Assembly: GCA_021817625.1 (NCBI GenBank)
Contig: JAKASY010000164.1
Span: forward strand, 1 to 5,564
Reading direction: 5' to 3'
Length of the DNA: 5,564 nt
Source: Bacillota bacterium
GTDB taxonomy: Bacteria; Bacillota_E; JAJZYS01; JAILZS01
Shown: piece by piece, positions 1-4,162 of the stretch
Position numbering within the stretch: the stretch's first letter is position 1
Layout of the letters: each line of letters begins with the position of its first letter
The notes under the pieces: generated by a model
Told to the model about the DNA's origin: nothing
Database searches by the model: none
The model's input: the letters and a program-made list of their open reading frames with translations, nothing else
Translations under genes and position numbers: made by a program

Positions 1-84
1 GCCACTGCAGACCCAGACCGGCGAAACGGGCATCGAAGCGCAGCGCCGGTCCCCCCTTGGTGCGCGGGGCAACTCCCGGACCGA
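1..84. other. Left-edge region after the dehydrogenase, no confirmed gene
   Basis: This stretch lies downstream of the dehydrogenase stop codon. On the minus strand, two frames stay open from near that stop to the window edge. One has a possible ATG at 32-30, but its nearest purine-rich run (AAGGGGGGA) is about 16 nt upstream, too far for a normal ribosome binding site. The other open frame has no usable start codon. No plus-strand frame stops here, so there is no sign of a convergent gene ending. A further operon gene could start at or beyond this edge, but the sequence shown does not decide it. Confidence 0.4.
16..51 (-). repeat. 8-bp GC-rich inverted repeat downstream of the dehydrogenase
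   Basis: Arms GACCGGCG (16-23) and CGCCGGTC (44-51) are perfect reverse complements separated by 20 nt. As RNA this could form a GC stem-loop starting about 34 nt after the dehydrogenase stop. No T-run follows it on the minus strand, so it is not a convincing intrinsic terminator. It could be a weak terminator, an mRNA-stabilising hairpin, a protein-binding site, or chance in GC-rich DNA. Confidence 0.3.
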
Positions 85-828
85 CTACACCAGGTCGGCG
101 CCGCCGGTGACCGCGATTGCCTGCCCGGTGATGAAGCGGGCGGCAGGACTGGCCAGGAAGGCCACCACGTCCGCAACGTCGTCGGGCTCCTGAAGGCGCC
201 CAAGCGGCGTATGCTCAACGTACTCGTCACGGACCCGATCGGGGCTCAGACCGCGCAGGGCGCCTTCCCAGACGAGCTCGCGCTCCTGCATCGCGGTCCG
301 CACGTAGCCAGGGCAGACCGCGTTCACGCGAACGCCGAGCGGTGCGACCTCAATCGCGAGACTCTTGGCGAAGCCGATGGCGGCCCACTTGGACGCCGCA
401 TAGTGGGCGAGCAGGGGAACACCGCGCAGCCCCGCCATGGACGCCGTGACGACGATCGAGCCCCGGCGCCGCCCCGTCATGTAGCCGAGCGCGGCCTTGG
501 CAGTCAGAAACACGCCCTTGGTGTTGACGGCGAAGTTGTGGTCCCACTCCTCCTCTGTCAGGTCCACCGCTCGCGCCATGGTCGACACGCCTGCGTTGCA
601 GCACACGAGGTCCACGGGCCCCAGTTCTTCCTCCACACGCTGGAACGCGGCCTCAACACTGGCCGATGACGTCACGTCGGTCTCAACGAACATGGCCGCG
701 ACACCGTCGGCAGGCGGCCTGAGATCCATGCTCACGACCCGCCAGCCATCACTGGCCAGGCGCGCCGCGATCGCCGCGCCGATGCCCTGACTGCCACCGG
801 TCACGATCGCGCAACCGTCATGCGCCAT
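85..828 (-). CDS. Classical SDR-family NAD(P)-dependent oxidoreductase
   Basis: Short-chain dehydrogenase/reductase of 247 residues, the usual length of the classical subfamily; a soluble cytoplasmic enzyme that interconverts an alcohol and a carbonyl. Numbered from the ATG at 828: the cofactor motif TGGSQGIG is residues 10-17, and Asp35 at the end of the second strand favours NAD over NADP. Asp51 lies in the ETDV segment and CNAG (77-80) replaces the common NNAG. The catalytic tetrad is complete: Asn102, Ser130, Tyr143 and Lys147 (YAASK), with normal family spacing. PG (173-174) and the C-terminal ITGQ...TGGA segment are also typical. An open extension to a GTG at 861 exists, but this ATG puts the glycine motif at the usual distance from the N-terminus. 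No strong Shine-Dalgarno is visible, and the start lies 11 bp inside the kinase gene, so translation is probably coupled. In this operon it likely oxidises a polyol, sugar or sugar acid; the exact substrate cannot be told. The family call is secure. Confidence 0.93.
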   Translation of the reverse strand: MAHDGCAIVTGGSQGIGAAIAARLASDGWRVVSMDLRPPADGVAAMFVETDVTSSASVEAAFQRVEEELGPVDLVCCNAGVSTMARAVDLTEEEWDHNFAVNTKGVFLTAKAALGYMTGRRRGSIVVTASMAGLRGVPLLAHYAASKWAAIGFAKSLAIEVAPLGVRVNAVCPGYVRTAMQERELVWEGALRGLSPDRVRDEYVEHTPLGRLQEPDDVADVVAFLASPAARFITGQAIAVTGGADLV

Positions 829-2347
829 GTGCCACACGACCTTTCTCGGCAAGCTCCGCACTGGCGGCCAAGAGGGGCCTCGTACGTTCGTACAGGTCCC
901 GGTACAGCGAGTAGCCCACGTCGTACGCGCGGTGATGCCCGTCGCGCGGATGGTACACCTCGCGGTTGGTGGCGATCACCTCGGACACGGGTCGGTTCGG
1001 GAAGCGACCGACCCCCATTGCGGCCACGATCGCCGCCCCGAGCGCGCTTCCCGGGTGGTCCGGGTACGCCACCACGTCCCGGCCGAGCGCGTCGGCAGCG
1101 ATCTGCTGCCAGAGCGCCGAGCGGGCGCCGCCGTCGGTGGAAAACAGGCGCCCGATCGGGTGTCCGGCCTCTTCAAGAACGTCGACGTGATGCCGAAAGC
1201 CGTACACGACGCTCTCGAGAACCGAGCGGAAGAGATGGGCGGCACCGTGATGAAGCATGAGGCCGAAGAAGACGCCGCGCGCGGCCGGGTCGAGGAGCGG
1301 CGTCTTCTCGCCCAGGAAGTAGGGCAGCACCACCAGTCCATCGCTGCCGGGCGCCACCTGGCACGCCGCGCGATCCAGGGCGGCGAGGTCGCCCTCGTCA
1401 TGACCGGTCTCCGCCAGGAGCCATCGCACCAGCGAACCGCTGGTAGCCATGCAGCCGTTCAGAAGGTACCGGTCGGGCAAGTCATGGCGGTCGAAGTACA
1501 GCTTGGGGTGGAAGACCGCCCGCTCGGTGCAGTACAGGATGTCACCGGCGCCGCCGAACTTGATCAGCAGGTCGCCCGTGCCCTCCACCCCGGCTGCGAG
1601 GGCAGAGGCAACATGGTCGGCGCTGCCCACGATCACCGGGATGCCGCTCCGCAGGCCGAGCCGGGCGGCGGCCGCGGCGACAAGCGGTCCAGCGACCGCC
1701 AAGGGCTCGGCTGGCTGGGGCAGCCACTCGAGCGGCACGCCAAACGCGCCAAGATAGTCGTCCAGCCAGCGCCCCACGCGGACGTCGTACATGCCGCTCT
1801 CGATCGCCCAGTTGACCTCGACCGCGTACGTTCCCGTCAGCCACGACCGGATGTAGTCGTAGCTGCCCACGACGCGGCGGATGCGGCTCCAGACAGCCTC
1901 CTCGTGCGCTCTGATCCAGAGCAGCTTCGGGAGCACGTGCTGCTGGTTGAGAGCGCTGCCGGTCGCCGCGTAGATGGCGTCCAACGGCCAACTCCCCGCG
2001 ATCGCGCGCAGCTCGCTGCCGGTACGGCCATCGCTCTGCTGGATCGAGGGTCGAAGCGGCGCTCCCTCCTCGTCGAGGACGATGGTGGCTGGGACCATGC
2101 CCGAGACCGCAAGCGCCTCGATGTGGCCGAGTTCCACACCTTGCGCCCGCAGGCGGTGCATGGCTTGGTCAATGGCACGCACCCAGTCGTCGGGCTCCTC
2201 CTCCGCCCAGCCGGGCTCCCGGTTCCGGAGGGCATAGGGGTCGCTGCGGACCGCCATGTAGGTTCCCGCCTCAGGGTCCAGCGCAAGGCACTTGACGGCG
2301 GTGGTGCCGACGTCGATACCGAGGACCGGCCGCACCAGCGCAGGCAA
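818..2347 (-). CDS. FGGY-family carbohydrate kinase (xylulokinase-like)
   Basis: Sugar kinase of 509 residues, a normal FGGY length, expected to transfer the ATP gamma-phosphate to a sugar in the cytoplasm. Numbered from the TTG at 2347: the first phosphate-binding loop IDVGTT is 11-16. A substrate-side QSDGRT segment is 104-109, and LPKLLWIR (139-146) matches the region of FGGY signature 1. GSADHVASALAAG (241-253) carries the expected catalytic base Asp244, and a glycine-rich FGGAG is at 264-268. DGGARSALWQQIAADALGR (405-423) matches FGGY signature 2 and the adenosine-binding region. No domain is missing. A longer reading from a GTG at 2374 only adds nine residues that translate the ribosome binding site, so TTG is preferred. 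It follows the BtpA-like gene after 88 bp and overlaps the dehydrogenase start. The motifs resemble xylulokinases, but FGGY substrates (xylulose, ribulose, fuculose, gluconate, erythritol and others) cannot be assigned by eye. Confidence 0.93.
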   Translation of the reverse strand: MPALVRPVLGIDVGTTAVKCLALDPEAGTYMAVRSDPYALRNREPGWAEEEPDDWVRAIDQAMHRLRAQGVELGHIEALAVSGMVPATIVLDEEGAPLRPSIQQSDGRTGSELRAIAGSWPLDAIYAATGSALNQQHVLPKLLWIRAHEEAVWSRIRRVVGSYDYIRSWLTGTYAVEVNWAIESGMYDVRVGRWLDDYLGAFGVPLEWLPQPAEPLAVAGPLVAAAAARLGLRSGIPVIVGSADHVASALAAGVEGTGDLLIKFGGAGDILYCTERAVFHPKLYFDRHDLPDRYLLNGCMATSGSLVRWLLAETGHDEGDLAALDRAACQVAPGSDGLVVLPYFLGEKTPLLDPAARGVFFGLMLHHGAAHLFRSVLESVVYGFRHHVDVLEEAGHPIGRLFSTDGGARSALWQQIAADALGRDVVAYPDHPGSALGAAIVAAMGVGRFPNRPVSEVIATNREVYHPRDGHHRAYDVGYSLYRDLYERTRPLLAASAELAEKGRVAHGA

Positions 2348-2351
2348 GCGT

Positions 2352-2360
2352 CCACCTCCC
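2352..2360 (-). promoter_or_regulatory. Strong Shine-Dalgarno that sets a TTG start for the kinase
   Basis: On the minus strand the sequence reads GGGAGGTGG, then ACGC, then TTG. The GGGAGG core (2360-2355) ends 7 nt before the TTG at 2347, an ideal spacing. The upstream GTG at 2374 would place this motif inside the coding region, and the next GTG at 2335 would be about 19 nt from the core. TTG is therefore the best start. Confidence 0.8.
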
Positions 2361-2428
2361 TCGCACCCTGCCACGGATGCGTCCGCCGCATCGCCCGTAC
2401 CGCCCGCGGGACATGACGGCCCTAGGCC

Positions 2429-2453
2429 GCCGTGCCTAGACGGCCGGCACGGC
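2429..2453 (-). repeat. Hairpin across the stop codon of the BtpA-like gene
   Basis: Arms GCCGTGCC (2429-2436) and GGCACGGC (2446-2453) pair perfectly over 8 bp with a 9-nt loop that holds most of the TAG stop codon (2438-2436). The stem is very GC-rich and sits at the upstream edge of the only sizeable gap inside the operon. No T-run follows, so full termination is unlikely. It could protect the upstream mRNA from 3' exonucleases or reduce read-through into the kinase gene. This role is inferred from structure and position only. Confidence 0.4.
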
Positions 2454-3275
2454 CCGTTGCTGCTTGACCTGGTCCATGAACCGCTCGACCCGCGCCTGAT
2501 CGACCGGGTTGAACGTGCGGCCTTCCACCTTGAGGGCGGTGCCCACGATGACGCCGTCTGCCCGGCGCAGATAGTCGGCGACGTTGGCGTGGCTCACGCC
2601 CGTGTTCACCAGGACGGGCGTCGACCCCACGGACGAAACCGCACGGACCACCGCTTCCACGTCAGCGACGGCCACCGGCTCGCCCGTCATGGGCCCTGAT
2701 ACGCAGATCGCGTCGGGCAGGCTTGAAAAGGCCACGGAGCGGGCAAGCTCCACCACGCTGCGCCGGCTGACGGGCTGCGCGAACTCGGCCGACACGTTGA
2801 ACAGGAGCCGGATACGCCCACCCCCGCCCAGGGCGGCCCGCAGCCGCAGTGCCTCGGCCGCGCGGCTCTGCCACAGGCCCATGTCGCTGTCGTACACGCC
2901 GGTGAAGACCTCGCGCACGAAGGCGGCGCCCACGCTGTGGGCCAGCGCCACGGAGGCAACCGGATCCCACAGGATATCGACTCCGAACGGCACCGCAACC
3001 TCGTCACGCAACCGGCCGATGGTGTACGCCATGGCCGCCACAACCGAAGGAGTCGCGCTGAAGGTGTACGGGCGGTCGTTCTCATTGCAGAACATGACCG
3101 CGTCGACCCCCCCGGCCTGCAGGCGTCGCAGATCCTCGCGCACGAGGGAGACGACCCCATCCATGCCGTGGTTGCCATCATGGAGGGGAGTTCCCGGCAG
3201 CGCCGGCAGGTGCACCATCGCGATGACGGGCTTGGCGGTCCCGAACAGAGCTTCAAGCCAGCCCATGCGTCTCAC
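2436..3275 (-). CDS. BtpA/SgcQ-family TIM-barrel protein
   Basis: A 279-residue protein of the BtpA/SgcQ family, predicted to be a cytoplasmic TIM barrel. Family marks, numbered from the GTG at 3275: IAMVHLPALPGTP (18-30), FCNENDRPY (62-70), GVDILWDP (98-105), REVFTGVYDSDMGLW (121-135), SGPMTGEPV (193-201), VLVNTGVSHANV (221-232) and DGVIVGTALKVEG (240-252). The NEND segment looks closer to E. coli SgcQ than to the photosystem-linked BtpA proteins, and there is nothing photosynthetic nearby. The reaction is not established: SgcQ lies in a sugar-uptake gene cluster and has been annotated only tentatively. Linkage to a sugar kinase, dehydrogenase and DeoR regulator points to carbohydrate or nucleoside breakdown. 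Start: the GTG at 3275 forms a 4-bp GTGA overlap with the regulator stop and has a Shine-Dalgarno close upstream. An in-frame ATG at 3266 (276 residues) is the alternative and would start nearer the conserved MGWLEALFG. Confidence 0.9.
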   Translation of the reverse strand: MRRMGWLEALFGTAKPVIAMVHLPALPGTPLHDGNHGMDGVVSLVREDLRRLQAGGVDAVMFCNENDRPYTFSATPSVVAAMAYTIGRLRDEVAVPFGVDILWDPVASVALAHSVGAAFVREVFTGVYDSDMGLWQSRAAEALRLRAALGGGGRIRLLFNVSAEFAQPVSRRSVVELARSVAFSSLPDAICVSGPMTGEPVAVADVEAVVRAVSSVGSTPVLVNTGVSHANVADYLRRADGVIVGTALKVEGRTFNPVDQARVERFMDQVKQQRAVPAV

Positions 3276-4051
3276 CGACTCCCTTCCTGCGTTTCCCCGC
3301 TCACGACGGTCAGACGCGTCAGGTCCGAAAGGGCGGCCCGCGCCTCGCCGGGCACGCCGGCGTCCGTGATCAGGTGGTCCACCCGGTCGAAGCCGACGAC
3401 CGCCATGAGCGCCGTCTCGCCATACTTCGACGAGTCCACAAGCGCGACCACCTGCTGGGACTGCTCGATGAACGCCTGTTTCACCTCGACGTCCTCGACG
3501 GAGAAATCCATGAGCCCCTGCTCAAGCGACCAGCCGGACGCGGAGACGAAGAAGGAGTTGAAGTGGAAGCGCTCGATAATCCCGCGCGCGACCGGCCCCG
3601 ATGTCGACATCTCGCGCGGTCGCACGTGGCCGCCCACAAGGTAGACCGTCGGCCGGCCCCGGGTCAGGATCTCGGCGGCAGGTATGGACGCCGTGAACAC
3701 GGTGATGTTTGGTCGCATCACGAGCGCGCGGGCCAGTTCGAGCGCGGTCGTGCCAACGTCCAGGGCGATCACTTGGCCCTCTTCGATCAGGCCGGCAGCG
3801 GCCTCCGCGATGTGGCGCTTCTCGGCGATGTTGCGGCGCGAGCGCTCGATGTACGACGGCTCGATGCCGAGCGCGTCGGGCATTGCCGCCCCACCCCGCA
3901 CACGTCGAATCAGGCCTAGCGACGCCAGGGTGGCCAGGTCCCGACGGACCGTGGCCGCGGACACCCCCAGGCGCTCGGTAAGGTCCTGGATCGACATCTC
4001 GGGCTCCTGCTTGAGGAACTCCTGCACCTTACGGTGCCGCGTGGTCAACAC
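3272..4051 (-). CDS. DeoR-family transcriptional regulator
   Basis: DeoR/GlpR-type regulator of 259 residues, a normal size. Numbered from the GTG at 4051: an N-terminal helix-turn-helix covers about 19-42, with recognition helix SAATVRRDLATL (31-42), followed by the wing RRVRGGA (49-55). The sensor domain shows DVGTTALELARAL (98-110), GGHVRPREMSTSGPVA (140-155), DSSKYG (206-211) and ITDAG (228-232), all typical of DeoR sugar-phosphate binding. The frame is open to a TTG at 4102, but GGAGA at 4065-4061 lies 9 nt before the GTG at 4051, and that start gives the usual short N-terminus (MLTTRHRK). The stop overlaps the BtpA-like start by 4 bp, so the regulator is the first gene of the operon it probably controls. 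The effector is likely a phosphorylated sugar made by the downstream kinase. Inverted repeats upstream suggest it also controls its own promoter. Confidence 0.93.
   Translation of the reverse strand: MLTTRHRKVQEFLKQEPEMSIQDLTERLGVSAATVRRDLATLASLGLIRRVRGGAAMPDALGIEPSYIERSRRNIAEKRHIAEAAAGLIEEGQVIALDVGTTALELARALVMRPNITVFTASIPAAEILTRGRPTVYLVGGHVRPREMSTSGPVARGIIERFHFNSFFVSASGWSLEQGLMDFSVEDVEVKQAFIEQSQQVVALVDSSKYGETALMAVVGFDRVDHLITDAGVPGEARAALSDLTRLTVVSGETQEGSR
3279..3288 (-). promoter_or_regulatory. Ribosome binding site of the BtpA-like gene
   Basis: The minus strand reads AGGAAGGGAG, then TCG, then the GTG at 3275. The AGGAAG part ends 7 nt from the GTG, while the GGGAG part ends 12 nt from the alternative ATG at 3266. 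Spacing favours the GTG. The site lies inside the 3' end of the regulator gene, as expected for coupled translation. Confidence 0.6.
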
Positions 4052-4072
4052 CGCCACCACTCTCCAACGACG

Positions 4073-4083
4073 GAACTTCGTTC
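4073..4083. repeat. Short inverted repeat GAAC-TTC-GTTC in the regulator leader
   Basis: A 4-bp-arm palindrome with a 3-nt centre lies between the candidate transcript start and the GTG at 4051. It is short enough to be chance; it is listed because two larger palindromes lie just upstream in the same gap. Confidence 0.2.
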
Positions 4084-4085
4084 GG

Positions 4086-4101
4086 TGACCAGTTCTGCTC
4101 A
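4086..4101. promoter_or_regulatory. Operator-like 16-bp palindrome at the predicted transcript start
   Basis: The site reads TGACCAG-TT-CTGCTCA: 7-bp arms with one mismatch around a 2-nt centre. It lies over the predicted transcript start and just downstream of the candidate -10 element, a classic repressor position. The DeoR-type regulator encoded immediately downstream is the natural candidate to bind it. Binding is inferred, not shown. Confidence 0.35.
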
Positions 4102-4102
4102 A

Positions 4103-4132
4103 AGTCTATGGCACAGAGCGATCTGCGCGCAA
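4103..4132 (-). promoter_or_regulatory. Candidate promoter for the regulator-led operon
   Basis: On the minus strand, TTGCGC (4132-4127) could serve as a -35 element and TAGACT (4108-4103) as a -10 element, 18 bp apart. Each matches the sigma-70 consensus at four of six positions. The predicted transcript start is near 4096, upstream of the GTG at 4051 but downstream of the TTG at 4102, which agrees with the shorter regulator. The match is weak, and the amidohydrolase transcript might also read through. Confidence 0.3.
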
Positions 4133-4153
4133 TAACTGTCCAGTTTCGCGCAG
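4123..4153. promoter_or_regulatory. Nested inverted repeat upstream of the regulator
   Basis: Outer arms CTGCGCG (4123-4129) and CGCGCAG (4147-4153) are perfect reverse complements. Inner arms AACTG (4134-4138) and CAGTT (4141-4145) are also perfect around a 2-nt centre. The two centres are offset by about 1.5 bp, because one side has 4 nt between arms and the other 1 nt. It overlaps the candidate -35 element, so it may be an operator. It also begins about 9 nt after the amidohydrolase stop and could act as a 3' hairpin for that gene, although no T-run follows. Confidence 0.4.
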
Positions 4154-4162
4154 TCGGTTCCG

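Noticed and set aside
16..51. Intrinsic terminator after the dehydrogenase
   Set aside because: The stem is GC-rich, but its loop is 20 nt and no T-run follows on the minus strand, so only an inverted repeat is reported.
827..2416. A 529-codon open reading frame on the plus strand, opposite the whole kinase gene
   Set aside because: Its translation shows no recognisable domain and is rich in Arg, Gly, Ala and His, as expected from the antisense of a GC-rich gene. The minus-strand frame carries complete FGGY motifs. Long antisense frames are common at this base composition.
2584..3369. A 261-codon plus-strand open frame opposite the BtpA-like gene
   Set aside because: It has low-complexity Ser/Thr/Arg-rich content, no motif and no clear ribosome binding site, and it lies entirely over a minus-strand gene with strong family motifs.
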